Below, one piece after another: positions 1 to 12,220 of a DNA stretch of 64,000 bases. A program made the position numbers and the translations under genes. Location of the stretch: contig NC_073352.2 of assembly GCF_027580225.2 (NCBI RefSeq), positions 2,482,501-2,546,500 of the forward strand, written 5' to 3'. Position 1 is the first letter of the stretch; each line of letters begins with the position of its first letter. The stretch comes from Misgurnus anguillicaudatus. Taxonomy: Eukaryota > Chordata > Actinopteri > Cypriniformes > Cobitidae. The notes beneath the pieces were generated by a model. The model saw nothing but the letters and a program-made list of their open reading frames with translations, searched no databases and was not told the origin of the DNA.

Positions 1-123
1 AGCCTTCCTAACATTAGGCTATAACAAATTAGGCATTAAAGCCTCGTGAAAAATAACTTACTTTAGTAACTCGCATAAAACTTCTGCACCAGTCTACTGA
101 TTTTTTTTTTGAGAAATAAAAAC

Positions 124-219
124 ATGTTTTGGGGTCAGACGCGACCGCAACCCATGGTGACCGTCAGTCCAGCCGCCGCCGAAAACAGCTGCTCCGAGGA
201 GACGGACCGGGATGCACAG
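124..219 (+). CDS. possible first coding exon of an unknown plus-strand gene
   Basis: An ATG at 124 opens 32 codons ending CAG, followed at once by a good donor gtaactcag. The product starts MFWGQTRPQPMVTVSP and continues AAAENSCSEETDRDAQ. The stretch is GC-rich in an AT-rich setting, which suits a coding exon or small CpG-rich promoter. No homologue is recognised and no second exon was found downstream. It would have to splice into, or lie inside, the minus-strand kinase locus. It could be chance. Confidence 0.3.
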
Positions 220-1338
220 GTAACTCAGCGCTAACTTGGCTTATTCCGCATACAGAGTAGTGTGAAACAGCGTGCGTTTTCTGAGCCCTATTTACCATTG
301 TTTAATTATACTAACATAGTCTTTTAGTTTTTATTTGTTGTAAAACAACAGTGGACACAAATTTACTATGGTCTCCAACTCCACAATATAGCCTACCATA
401 ACCATGTTATTTGTAATAAAATTGCGGAAATACAAATCGTTTTTTATCTGCAAAAAAAAAAAAAAACATTTTCACAATGATAAAATCATGGCTAATTTTC
501 CTAAGGTAGTAATTACAAAATTATATATGTTTGAAAGACGGAGATGCGCACCTGTTAATCTATTACATAACAGAGCGAGGCCAGAGACAAACGTGCTTCT
601 AAACGGGAGTAATATGGAATGTGTGCATCTTTGAATAACTGTAAGTATACATTACTTTTAAATATATTTTGTCATATAAAGTTTTGAGACATGGCCTAAT
701 AATGCTTTTTTCACTGTTATTGCTCATTTAGACTTATTGTGCGGGTAACAGCGTTTTTGACGCATTTACCTCAGAGATTATTTTAGCAATATTGCTTTTT
801 TCTGGTAATAATAATACAATTTATATTTCAATCCTGTTTCATTGTCTGCTTATTCATTTCATTATGCTGTTATGTTAATGTGAGGATATTTATTTGCCAT
901 ATGAAACGTGCCGTTAAATGAATACTTTTATATAATATTCAAATTATATGCGGAATAATGTCTGCATCTTTGAATAACTGTAGGAATACAGTTGCTTATT
1001 TTTGTCATAAAGTTTTGAGAAATAATAATATTGTGAGGATTTATTTCCATATGAGACGCTTTTTGTCGTTGAATACTCTCGTTTATTATTTGGAAATCAT
1101 ACATAGTAGGAAATATATAATGTGGAAGGGTAGACTTGCAAAATTACTCTGCTTATTTTTATTTTTGATATATGTGGAGATAAATAAAGCATTGCAAAAC
1201 TGCTGATTTGATCCATTCAGATCCTGACCACCAGGCTAGGGATTTTAAACATCCTTAATCCACACTTACTAGTCTGTCAAATACTATCTAAAATATATTG
1301 TTTTGTGAAAAAAAAAATGATGCGGAAAAGTGTTCACA
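220..1338. other. AT-rich noncoding stretch with a diverged internal duplication
   Basis: No exon is recognised. The segment around 613-690 (gtgcatctttgaataactgt) recurs around 958-1020, and the block near 880-940 recurs near 1033-1085. This is an old duplication of roughly 345 bp spacing, probably part of a decayed transposon. Confidence 0.5.
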
Positions 1339-1339
1339 G

Positions 1340-1568
1340 AAAGTGTCAATCACATGAACGTTTTATATGCAGAATAAGCGGTCAGCAGCGCACTGCAACG
1401 GGTGCTTGATGGATTCGCCGCACACATACGCAAACGCACTGCATACTGAGTATTTGTGAAACAGGAGTTAGATAAAAAATGCATTCGATTAATTGATAAC
1501 AAATTAACGTTATCGACGAAATTCTTAACAATCAATTATCGATCGTCGATTAATTATGCCCATCCCTA
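1340..1568. mobile_element. hAT element end (solo right terminus)
   Basis: The stretch ends ...attatgcccatcccta before the minisatellite. The reverse complement begins tagggatgggcataatt, a common fish hAT terminus. The matching left terminus is not visible, so it is a truncated copy. Confidence 0.45.
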
Positions 1569-2216
1569 GTGAATAGTATGCCATACAGACCCGTTTGCCA
1601 CTGAACCTGCATTAACGACGACAGTGGGGCCTCCAGCCTTAGTTAAACGGGTTGACGCGTATGGTCGGGTTGCGATTTTGGCGCTTTCATGTGTCTTGTG
1701 AATAGTATGCCATACAGACCCGTTTGCCACTGAACCTGCATTAACGACGACAGTGGGGCCTCCAGCCTTTGTCAAACGGGTTGACGCGTATGGTCGGGTT
1801 GCGATTTTGGCGCTTTCATGTGTCTTGTGAATAGTATGCCATACAGACCCGTTGGCCACTGAACCTGCATTAACGATGACAGTGGGGCCTCCAGCCTTAG
1901 TCAAACGGGTTGACGCGTATGGTCGGGTTGCGATTTTGGCGCTTTCATGTGTCTTGTGAATAGTATGCCATACAGACCCGCTTGCCACTGAACCTGCATT
2001 AACGACGACAGTGGGGCCTCCAGCCTTAGTCAAACGGGTTGACGCGTATGGTCGGGTTGCGATTTTGGCGCTTTCATGTGTCTTGTGAATAGTATGCCAT
2101 ACAGACCCGTTTGCCACTGAACCTGCATTAATGACGACAGTGGGGCCTCCAGCCTTAGTCAAACGGGTTGACGCGTATGGTCGGGTTGCGATTTTGGCGC
2201 TTTCATGTGTCTTGTG
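1569..2216. repeat. 129-bp minisatellite, five copies
   Basis: Five near-identical 129-bp units start at about 1569, 1698, 1827, 1956 and 2085, each beginning gtgaatagtatgcc. Because 129 is 43 codons, one minus-strand frame stays open across the array as a 43-residue repeat. That open frame is a by-product of unit length. A further partial unit follows the hAT at 3834-3927, and a diverged single unit lies at about 48032-48155. Confidence 0.95.
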
Positions 2217-3833
2217 CAGGGACGTGCAGAGACCTTATGAGGGGCAGGGGCTCAAGTGAAATAAAGGGCACTTGTCATAATTATGTATTTTTTTTCTTTT
2301 TTAAAACAAAAAAGTATATATATAAGTATATATATAAAAGTTAATTAATTTTATCTTCTTCAAACTCACACAACTGTTTCATTTTCAAAAGATGTCTACA
2401 AAATAATCAGTTCACACAGAAACCATGTTCTCCTTAGTATTTTAGGTTTATAGAGCAGCAAAGGAAACCATTACACAATGTGCATGTTTTGAAAACATTA
2501 AATTACACATTAATTACAAATTTGTTAAAATGCTAAAAACAAAGTTGTGACTGCTGAGTTAGTGCTACATGCCAATAAATGCTATATGCTAGCGTTTAGC
2601 TAAAGTTCAATTAGTTAACAATTAGTTGTTACTCAAAATCTTTTTTTCTGATAAGGGCTCAAAATATAAGGTCTGTTTAATAATGTGAGCTTCTGGCATG
2701 AGCCTCAGAGCAGAGCCAATCAGAGCAGAGCTCAACATTATTATTCATGACCCTTTCAAATAGGGCAAAAATAGACCATTTCATTCAAATGACAAATATA
2801 AGAGTTGTAAATAGACATGTACAAACTTTCTGGATAATTTTTGCACTTAATAAAGCCACATACCTTCTATGTAATTATCAAAGAACAATTTAACATAAAT
2901 GGCAACACATCCTTTGGCACCATCTTAGATTTCATATTTATTAGGGTTACACATGTCAGAAACAACAAATATAGATTAGGCCTATTTTATTTGTATTTTA
3001 TATTTTACTTTTTTGTGATGTCAGTGAAAATTCTGACTGGGCAAGTAAAATACTGAACCATCAGATTTCTTCCCAATCTACTCCAGCACTCCAGTATAAC
3101 ACATTATACTTATTTAACAGACATTACAAAAAAACGCGAAAAAAAGCTTAGTACTGTAGTTAGCAATTATTTTATTGTTTGTGCTTTATTATTTTCTGAG
3201 CAGTCTGTTTAAACTACATACACTATACTGTTAAAAGTTTGCAACTCTTCAGCTTAATATGGGATTGTCGTGGAAAACAATGTCCCTGAATCGTTATGTG
3301 TAACAACGTGTCCCATATTTTATGCATAAAACTGTTAATATAAGAATGCTTTCTTCCTCACACACTTACCGGTAGCTGCCTGGATAATCATGCACATCGC
3401 GTCTCGTTCAGGCTGAGATTTGGCGCTTCTTACAAGCGCAAATGCAGCCTACAATACACGAGTAGAGACGAAACCAATCATGAAGCAAAGTAGTTTAGAG
3501 AGGCGGGACTTAGGAAAGGTAAAGCCAATCATATTAGCGATGTGAGTTTTGGAGGCGGGACTCATCTGTTAACCGTTTGTGTACCACAAATAGCGCTATT
3601 TTTCTTTTTATAAGAGTTTAAATCTAATTTAAATGATTCCTGAATAAATTCATGTTAAATTAAATAAGTAATAAGTAAAAAACACAAGAAACAGACAGAC
3701 ATCAGTTGTGAATAAAGATAATATTATTTTAAAAAAATAAAAAAGCACCCCAGAAAAAAAGGGCACTTTCTCTCCAGAAATAAAAAGGGCAGGTGCTCAA
3801 GCCCCCTTTGATGTCTATGTGTGCACGTGCCTG
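2217..3833. mobile_element. non-autonomous hAT inserted in the minisatellite
   Basis: The element starts cagggacgtgca and ends tgcacgtgcctg, an 11-of-12 terminal inverted repeat. Both sides carry the 8-bp duplication gtcttgtg (2209-2216 and 3834-3841). The minisatellite resumes right after it. No transposase frame is visible in its 1617 bp. Confidence 0.92.
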
Positions 3834-3927
3834 GTCTTGTGAATAGTATGCCATACAGACCCGTTTGCCACTGAACCTGCATTAACGACGACAGTGGGGT
3901 TACAGGCCTTAGTCAAACGGGTCAACA
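3834..3927. repeat. partial 129-bp minisatellite unit right of the hAT
   Basis: The unit resumes with gtcttgtgaatagtatgcc and breaks off after agtcaaacgggt. It shows a local change (ggttacaggcc for ggcctccagcc). It is the far edge of the array split by the hAT. Confidence 0.9.
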
Positions 3928-4099
3928 GGTTTCATTTTCTCTTAAAGATCGGAAGGTGACCCTTAGTTACCATATATACCGTCCGTCGCAGATGTGGATA
4001 ATATAATTATGCCGCAATAGTTAGTCTGTCTGAAACTAAGCTGATTAAACCACATCACTGTGTGACACTTGCATTACATGTGAACGGCCCCTACGCTAA

Positions 4100-4643
4100 T
4101 ATGATTTTGTTTTTCTCTCTCTGTCTCGTCCTCGACCCCGAGGACAATGGGACAAACAGACCCAGTTCCGGTTGATGTGAAAGTCGGCACACCTCTGATC
4201 TACTGGTCGTCCTTCAACGTGATGCCCAGCTGATGCCTGACCAACGATCACTGGCAGAACACGCTTAATCTCCGCTTAATCTCCTTATCCATTTATATGT
4301 GTATATATACATATATATCTCCCAAGGGTTTTTCCCTCCCAGGACTTTTTTTATTTCCTCGGCTAAACAGCCCGGGTTTTTTTCTCCTAGGGGGTTTTTA
4401 ACCCCGGGGAGGCAGCCTTCTTGGGCTTAACTTAGCTTCCTCTTCTAGACGTTACATTAGTAATACGCTCGCTTATAATGTCGAGTTATAGCCGTAGCAA
4501 ATTTGACTGCTTGTGCTTTCGTGTATTATGTTGTGCTATCTGTCGTTTTTCTGTGCTTTTACTGCTTCTATTAATGTAAAGCTGCTTTGAAACAATTAAG
4601 TATTGTAAAAAGCGCTATATAAATAAAATTGAATTGAATTGAA
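4100..4643 (+). mobile_element. L2-clade LINE 3' tail
   Basis: The 3' untranslated end of a fish L2 element. It contains ctcccaagggtttttccctcc and a terminal hairpin-like segment gctgctttgaaacaatt, then aaaaagcgctatataaat, and ends in an attga microsatellite. No coding part remains. Confidence 0.75.
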
Positions 4644-4716
4644 ATGGATCACAACAGAGATGTTACATCATCTATGCTGAGAGCAAAACATTTCTATCTT
4701 GAAATATAGACACATA

Positions 4717-5060
4717 TTAAAGGAATAGTCTACTCATTTTCAATATTAAACTATGTTATTACCTTAACTAAGAATTGTTGATACATCTCTCTGTCATCTG
4801 TGTGCGTGCACGTAAGCGCTGGAGCGCACTGCGACACTTCGATAGCATTTAGCTTAGCCCCATTCATTCAATGGTATCAAACAGAGATAAAGTTAGAAGT
4901 GACCAAACACATCAACGTTTTTCCTATTTAAGACGAGTAGTTATACGAGCAAGTTTGGTGGTATAAAAATAAAACGTAGCGCTTTTCTAAGCGGATTTAA
5001 AAGAGGAACTATATTGTATGGCGTAATAGCACTTTTGGGAGTACTATTTTGCGTCATTAA
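4717..5060. mobile_element. TTAA-type MITE fragment
   Basis: It begins at a TTAA with ttaaaggaatagtctactc, a start shared with abundant fish elements. The right end could not be found, so the extent is approximate. Confidence 0.4.
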
Positions 5061-6069
5061 GACAAAATAACATATATAAGTAACAGTGGACTATATGTCG
5101 CGTTTATTTAGAAAATTAGTTCACAAAATCCAAGCCGAAGAACAGACATTTAATCTGGAAAGGCAAGTTATTCAACTAAACAACAGTAGACAGAACAGCA
5201 GGCTGAATAGATGTCTGTACGTTAAAGTAATATTATCAGTTATTTAAACGATAAATCATAGCATACAGAACTTACCTGAAAGGTTGAATAGGCTAAATTA
5301 ACCGAACAAGCCAACTAGCGTGAAGTTCGCATACTCGTCATTCACATTACTGAATCCATTGAATTACATGAATACAGAAGCAGCATATGGCAGATTCTCG
5401 TGGCTGTAGACAGTAATTTTGTCTTTTGCCTCATAAATGTCAAAATTAATTCATGCTGACTTACAAGGCGCACCTGACTATAAGACGCAGCACCAGCAAA
5501 GTTAAGAAAAAAAAACGCGGCTTTTAGACTGAAAAATACGATAATCGTTGTCATTTTTGTAACAAGAAAATCAGCAGCAGATACTGTAAGACACTGGAAA
5601 ACTCTTTAAGACATTCACCTCCCTGCTCTGTACTCCCATTCAACTCCTACTACTACCCCTGCAGATGACTTTCACGAAGAAAACTACAACCAGCAAACCT
5701 TGCAACACAGATCATTTACATCCAAAACCTTACCTTATACTATTTCTCTTCACTCACAGATGCTGAAGTCTCACAGACTTCTGCTTTCCATCAGTCATCC
5801 TGTTACTGCTGTACTCCAATTTACTTTCACCTCCTACAAGCCATTTTATCTTTTACCAAACCCTAACACACATCATCAACACATCTCTCTTATTTACAAG
5901 CTGTTTTACTGAAGGCTGTTAAACTGAACAATCTCTCTCCCTCTTCTAGCGTGTATCTCCTTCTCATCTTGTAAGTGACTTTGAATAAAATGGTTAAATT
6001 TAAATGTTGTATATTCACATTTTGAAACATGAATGTGTCTTTACTAACAGAATCTGATATGAAACTCAC
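5061..6069. other. intronic or intergenic stretch, nothing recognised
   Basis: I looked on the minus strand for the last CNH exons and found none. Low-complexity and repeat-like sequence only. Confidence 0.5.
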
Positions 6070-6229
6070 CGACAGAGGCGGGCATCTCCCCCCACTGCAG
6101 CACTGTTTCCTTGGTGATACGGCCATAGGTGTCAATAAAGACGCCCTCGTCCTCGTAACACAGCAACAGCTCCATCCCGCTGCTGCTGGGGAGGATGATG
6201 ATGGCATGAGGCCGAATCAAACCCTGGAT
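6070..6229 (-). CDS. GCK-IV kinase, coding exon 27 (last CNH exon in the window)
   Basis: 160 nt, from acceptor gtgtttcag to donor gtgagttt. It encodes [19 protein letters not shown], then [18 protein letters not shown] and [16 protein letters not shown] plus one base. About 70 further residues of the CNH domain (GWGEKAIEIRS region to the C-terminus) are expected. I did not find them in 1-6069 on the minus strand, so they should lie left of the window. Confidence 0.96.
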
Positions 6230-7216
6230 CTGAAACACACACACACTCATATTCATTTCAAAATGCAAGCATTGCCTGGATATACTAAACTCACCACCAC
6301 AAGCTGGGATGCTGTGGTTGGGGTTTTTGCTATAAGGTTATTAAGATTTTAGTTCATTGCTATGAGATTACAGTATTTTGGTTGATAGTGATGCTGTGTG
6401 ATTGCTCATGTGGATGCTCATGTATTTTTAGTGTATTGTTATGCAGTGGCTAAGATTTGTTGAAACAAATTTAACCCTTAACCAGCTCTTGATATGTATC
6501 AGATTCCTTCTTTTGATAGATTTTCACCCGTTTTAATATCCAACTGGTGAAAAGAAATTCTATTGATTTGGCTGTAATGGTGGAAACTATAATGGTATCT
6601 ACTGGTATGTGTTGGGTTCTACTGGTGGCACCATTAATTTTTACTGGAATATGTAACAACACTATTTTTTATTGTCCTTTACATGGTAAAAGCTAATGGT
6701 TCCTATAGGTATTTTAATGGAAACAAGTCAAATTTCTGTAATGGTTTCTTTTGTTTATTTCGGCAGGGTAGTAAACTACACACAATAAAATCATTTTCTG
6801 GAGTAGCACAAATGTAGGGTTTGACTTTTGTTTTAATTTCGAACAGTAAATAAAAAATAGTATAGTTCTGTTTTCAGGCATAAGCAAGGGTCCATGCCGC
6901 TGGATTTTTGTAATCGCGTGACTAAATTGTATGGCTAGGTTGCACCTGCACGTACAGTAAGAATGAGGTATGTAGCCCAGGAGATGCATTGCATTTTGTC
7001 GCAATGTCAATGTTTCGAAAATGTGTCAAAAAATAAACTATGCTTAGCAAGGTTGTGCGTTTGTCCATGTGCATACATTCACATACACGTTAAAAACAAA
7101 CTATACTCTAAGCTTAAGACTGATGCCAAAGCATGTCATGTCAGATTTGATGTATTTCAGGCTTAGAAAATGTTTTTTTTTATTCCAATGTAAAGGCAAG
7201 CTTATATTTAAAGCTT
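6230..7216. other. intron stretch, nothing recognised
   Basis: AT-rich intron sequence between CNH exons 26 and 27. Open frames here are short and have no protein character. Confidence 0.6.
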
Positions 7217-7900
7217 TTGTCATGATTGTCAAAGACAGAACCCAAATGCAGGCAGCTCTCAACAAAAATGAGTTGGTAACACTTTACAACAAGGTTCATT
7301 AGTTAACATTAGTTAACCACACTAGTTAACATGAACGAATAATGATCTGCACTTATACAGCATTTATTAATATCTGTTAATCTTCATTTCAACAATTACT
7401 AATACTTTATTAAAATCTTGTTAACGTTAGTTAATGCACTGTGAACTAACATGAACAAACAATTAAAAGCTTTATTATTTATTAACTAACATTAACAAAG
7501 ATTAATACATAACAAATGTATTGCTCAGAGTTTGTTCATGTTAGTTAATACATTAACTATGTTAACTATTGAACCTTATTGTAAAGTGTTACCAATGAGT
7601 TTTACAGTAACAGAAAGCCCTCGAGGTAGCAAACAAGACAAAACTTAACATGCCCAACATAACAAAAGTACTAAACACATTGAAGACAATGAACGAGCAC
7701 AAGACTGAAAACATCAGGACATTAAATAGGAAAACTAATAATGGTAAACAGGTAAGAGGGGTAACTAATAATGAATCATTAATTAGATAACAAGGGGGCG
7801 GGGCTAGACTCAAAACTGGGGAACACATAGCCACACGACACAACCGAGGTCAATATAGCTCCCCCACAAGACATCATTACAGAAAGGTAGCAATCCCACA
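7217..7900. mobile_element. older dispersed repeat split by the Angel element
   Basis: The left part starts tgtcatgattgtcaaagac. The right part resumes at 7602 and runs on through ccacacgacacaaccgagg. The two parts join cleanly once the Angel copy and one target duplication are removed. The outer ends are approximate. Confidence 0.5.
7275..7593. mobile_element. Angel-type palindromic MITE
   Basis: 319 bp with ends ggtaacactttacaacaagg and ccttattgtaaagtgttacc, rich in repeated gttaac and ttagttaa. The 8-bp duplication aatgagtt flanks it exactly (7267-7274 and 7594-7601). The termini match the Angel family described from zebrafish. Confidence 0.9.
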
Positions 7901-10900
7901 ATCCTATCACAATAAACAAGACACAACAATTGACAGCTTTAGCATAAATAAAACATATTTTTCCTGTTAATGTGCCATATACCACGTTAAAGCTAAAATT
8001 CGTCTTTTTTTCACCAATATTTATGATCCAAAAAGCCTAAAAACATTGAAATCAATGTACAGTACCAAAAGAGCTATCTGAGTGTACTGTAGCAACAATA
8101 TCCAAGTCAATTCACCAATGCATTCATCAGAACTAAAATTCATCATGTACCACGATCCAAAAACTGGGGGTGTGATCAAAAATCCACTTCACAAAATAAG
8201 TTATTTTATTTCACAGTAGCATTATATTTCCCTGTATATGTTTTCAGCTTTATTTTTATATTGTTTTTGGAATATTTCAGAAATTTGCCACACACTAATT
8301 AAGCTTTTAACTAAATGCTCAAATTTAATTAGTGCATTTTCACTTAAACACTAACTCGAACTGAACCTCTTGAAAAGCACCTCCCCTCTAGCCCAAACCA
8401 TGAAAAGACTCAGTTTCACTAAAAGGGTTGTTTTTACTAAACTATTTAGAGTATGAGCATAACTGTGGTATCATTAGAAAGAAGACACTTTGAGCTTTAT
8501 TTTCCAGGTTTCAAAATTATTTTAAGCTAAAAAGTTAGAGAGGCTAATGTACATTGGAATTATTATTATTATTATTATCATTGTTATTGCATAACGTCGT
8601 TTTTATTACTAAAAATGACTTAAAAAGTGAAAAGTTTCATGTTTGAGGTCAATAGGTTTCTTGCAAGGCTTTTTGTATGAGTAGTGCCCTTTTCTTAGTG
8701 CCAGTCAGCCCCATGCATACACATTCTTCTTATATGCTAACATATCCTTCTGTTAACACAAAAAGATTCTGTCTATCAAGACTTATCAAGACTATAGTAT
8801 CCATAGTATTTTGTATTTATGCATACATTCCATTAAAAATAGGTATGTAAACCAAACAAGTATGAATATGCACACACCAGATAGGGAAAAAACATGGAAT
8901 GAGATCAATAGATATGGAGATTATAAATATGACAGGTGCTATCAGTTGATGATCAACGAGTCTGTTTTGAGAAGGTCTTGTTGCTCTTTACTTTCTTTGC
9001 ACCTTAACTGTTGCGTCTCTTTCTCGTCTTTCTGATTAATGATGCGTGTACTATATGCAAACAGTGCGTCAAACTACATCGCTCCAGCTGCGCACGCGTC
9101 ACTAAACAGACAAAACTCGCTTAAAGTTGAGAAAACTTAAAAATGAACAGAGTTATGTTCAATAAGCGATTGTTTACTTGGCGGCACAAATCTATGCGCA
9201 TGCTTGAAAAGACCACTGCACGAGCACAGAGCAAGCGAGAATGGCTATCTTTCCAGAAGTTGAGCTATAAAACAGATAAGCTGTTCCTGAAATTTTGTTA
9301 ATGCCACCAAAAATAGCCAAACAGAAATAAGAACCCGGCTTAAGTCACAATGTTCATACCGTGCTGATCTGACTGTCGCTTGTGCGATTTGATATAATGT
9401 TCTGTTTTTACTTTCTAATGATAAAAAGAGGTTTCTAAAATAAAAAAAATAAAAAATAAAGTAAATACACAGTGTCTAAAATACAAAGACAATCACAGTC
9501 AATGTTTTAGCAAGCCCAGTTCAGGTATTTTTGCGCAAAAAAATAAAATGTAGTGACAATAAAATAATTAATTTAAGTATTTTTCATGTTATAAATAAAA
9601 GTTTGAGTATTGTTTCTTGAAGGCTTTTTACACAAATTACACATTTGTTATTTTATAGTCATGACAATCTAAATCTCATAATTTTATTATGCAATTTTAC
9701 CCGCGTTTTCACAGGCGGGGTATATAATTAATACAGAAAGTTGTCATGTGAAATGCAGTTTTTATATTCAATAGTTTGCTTACCTGCTAAGATCATACCA
9801 ACAAAGCATTGTAAGGAACATTCTGAATACAACTGTCTATACAATACACACACACAATTGTACTTGCCTGACTTAGAGAAAAATTCACACACACTGTGCT
9901 GTTATCCCTCTGTAGAGCCACCACAATTCTGAGCATTAACACGGGCATCCAGAGTCGCAGAGCGATCTTTATCCTCTGCCGCGGGATTCTCATCAGCACC
10001 AACCGTGCAATCACTACACCAACAGTGAGTGAGACAGATGAACACCCCGAGAAGTGTGTGGGAAACACTTCACTGACAAGTGTGCATGACAGATGATCAA
10101 AATCAAACACAGGTGCATTAGATGTAATCTGTGCATGTGTATAAGTGAATGAGAAAAAAAATGCCAGAAAGAGTGAGCGAGAGAATATAATGGAACGAGT
10201 TCGAAGATATACACAAGCAAAGCTACATGATCAAGTGCCGCACAGTCGCCAGTTCTGCTTCACATCGCTGTTTCACACCACATTTATCTATTGCCAGCTA
10301 TTAAAAAAAAAACTGTCAAATAACAGGTCATTTCAATGGGCGTATGCTTTGGAGCATAGTGGAAGAGTTATTTTTGGACGGGAGATCAGTATGGAGAAAC
10401 TAGCACACACACAAATTGTGAGGTGAACTAGCCTGTAACTATGTGGGACAGCTCAGTGGAGTGTGGGCTGGTGGTATGGCACTACCGTGGGTGAACACTA
10501 CAGTCATTGCTCTTCCTCTCTGTGATGTATCTACTCAGAAGATGCTGTGTGGGTGTGTGGAGCTGTCAGTAGTGTTGTGAGATACAGCTCTCATTACAGA
10601 TCTCATCACAACATTGCTCACACATTATATGATCGTCTGTATTATGTGCACATTATAAAAGCTGTTTAACTGAAGATCTCACTTCATAAAAATGGTTGAC
10701 ATCCTCATTTTATGTGGAAAATGACCAAATTTATAAAAAAATATAATATTAAGCCCATTTTAGAACCAGGTCATTCTGTGTAGCTGTTGTTGATGATGCA
10801 AGTTAAAACTATGGGTATGCATGTTCAAGAATTTTGCAAACTTTCTTAACAAAAAATAAACAGTGCAGATCCCCTATAATACATTTTCTCTATAATAGGT

Positions 10901-10934
10901 TTTCTGTCAAAATCTGATTTTATCAGACACTTAG
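7901..10934. other. 3-kb intron stretch, nothing firmly recognised
   Basis: AT-rich with a short (att)n tract near 8560. The block at about 9900-10020 is richer in GC and open in two frames, but it lacks splice sites in a consistent phase. It is not called as an exon. Confidence 0.5.
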
Positions 10935-11437
10935 ACTGAACACTGGGATATTCATTCAGACCCATCCCCAGAGTATTAATTCAGAAGCAACATAGGATTC
11001 AGACTCCTTAGTGGAGTATTAATTCAGAAACAACACAGGAGTCTAAACTCCTTACTGGACTATTTATTATTCAGACTCCTCACTGGAGCATTCATTCAGA
11101 CTCCTCACTGGAGCATTCATTCAGACTCCTCACTGGAGCATTCATTCAGACTCCTCACTGGAGCATTCATTCAGACTCCTCACTGGAGCATTCATTCAGA
11201 CTCCTCACTGGAGCATTCATTCAGACTCCTCACTGGAGCATTCAATAAGACTCCTCACTGGAGCATTCAATAAGACTCCTCACTGGAGCATTCAATCAGA
11301 CTCCTCACTGGAGCATTCAATCAGACTCCTCACTGGAGCATTCAATCAGACTCCTCACTGGAGCATTCATTCAGACTCCTCACTGGAGCATTCATTCAGA
11401 CTCCTCACTGGAGCATTCATTCAGACTCCTCACTGGA
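10935..11437. repeat. 25-bp satellite array, first block
   Basis: Tandem units of actcctcactggagcattc plus attcag (25 bp). They are degenerate up to about 11050, then nearly perfect for about 15 copies. There are no spacers, so it is a plain tandem array. Confidence 0.95.
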
Positions 11438-12220
11438 AGTATCTCCATCATCAAGGGGAAGCTGTCAGACCACCGCTTCCACATTGGCAAGGAACCCATC
11501 CCAACTGTCTCCGAGAAGCCAGTGAAGAGCCTAGGTTGTTGGTATGATGCCTCCCTTAAAGTCAAGGAGCAAGTAGAGCAGCTTAGGAAGGAGGTAGCCA
11601 GTGGCCTGGAGAACACAGACAGAACCCTGCTTCTGGGCAAGCTGAAGCTCTGGTGCATGCAGTATGGACTACTTCCATGTTTGCTGTGGCCACTAACCCT
11701 CTATGAAGTCCCGCTCTCAAAGGTAGAAAAACCGGAGAGATTGGTCAGCTCATATGTAAGGAAGTGGCTTGGCCTTCCCAGGTGCCTTAGCAGTTTTGGA
11801 CTTTATGGCAAAGGGATGCTACACCTGCCCATTTCCAGTCTGGTAGAGGAGGAAAAGTGTGCCAAAGTCAGACTGGAGATAAAGCTACTGGATTCGAGCG
11901 ATCCATTTGTAGCCCAACCTGCCCTCATCTTGGCCCCCAGTAAGAAAGTGGACCACATCGGCTGCAACTGAGCAGGCAAAGGCAGCACTCAAACACAAAG
12001 GCATTGTGGGTCGAGTGCAGGAGGGGAGAAGTGGTCTTGGACTTGGGGCCAGTACACCAGTGGGCCCCTCCATCTCAGAGACGAAAGATGGTGCTCCAGG
12101 AGGTACGTCGGGAGGAGGAAGCAAGAAGGTGCGCCCAAGCTGTGGCAGGCAAAGCAAGGGCAGTGGATGGCATGGAAAGGAGTGGAGAAGAAGAAGATCT
12201 CCTGGAAAGAACTGTGGGAG
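11438..12220 (+). pseudogene. LINE reverse-transcriptase C-terminal fragment, copy 1
   Basis: A 783-bp block between satellite arrays. It reads SIIKGKLSDHRFHIGKEPIP, then VKSLGCWYDASLKVKEQVEQ, and later YVRKWLGLPRCLSSFGLYG. These are typical of the segment after the RT catalytic core in a non-LTR retrotransposon. I think of the R2/NeSL/HERO-like group, from memory. A frame change near 11950 moves the rest into another frame, where it ends ISWKELWE. The catalytic RT motifs and both element ends are absent. Confidence 0.75.

Noticed and set aside
1566..2162. A 198-residue minus-strand open frame of 43-residue repeats
   Set aside because: It is the minisatellite itself. The frame stays open only because 129 is divisible by three, and the unit is also found as a lone noncoding piece at 48032.
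5890..6352. Plus-strand and other-frame reading of the CNH exon region
   Set aside because: Shadow frames of coding exon 27. Only the minus-strand frame matches the CNH domain and has correct splice sites.
9793..10110. Possible exon around 9900-10020 (open on both strands)
   Set aside because: No splice sites in a phase that fits the kinase gene, no homology recognised, and the residue pattern is unlike the missing CNH end.
11050..11437. CRISPR-like regular repeats
   Set aside because: Units are directly adjacent with no unique spacers, in a vertebrate genome. It is a plain satellite.
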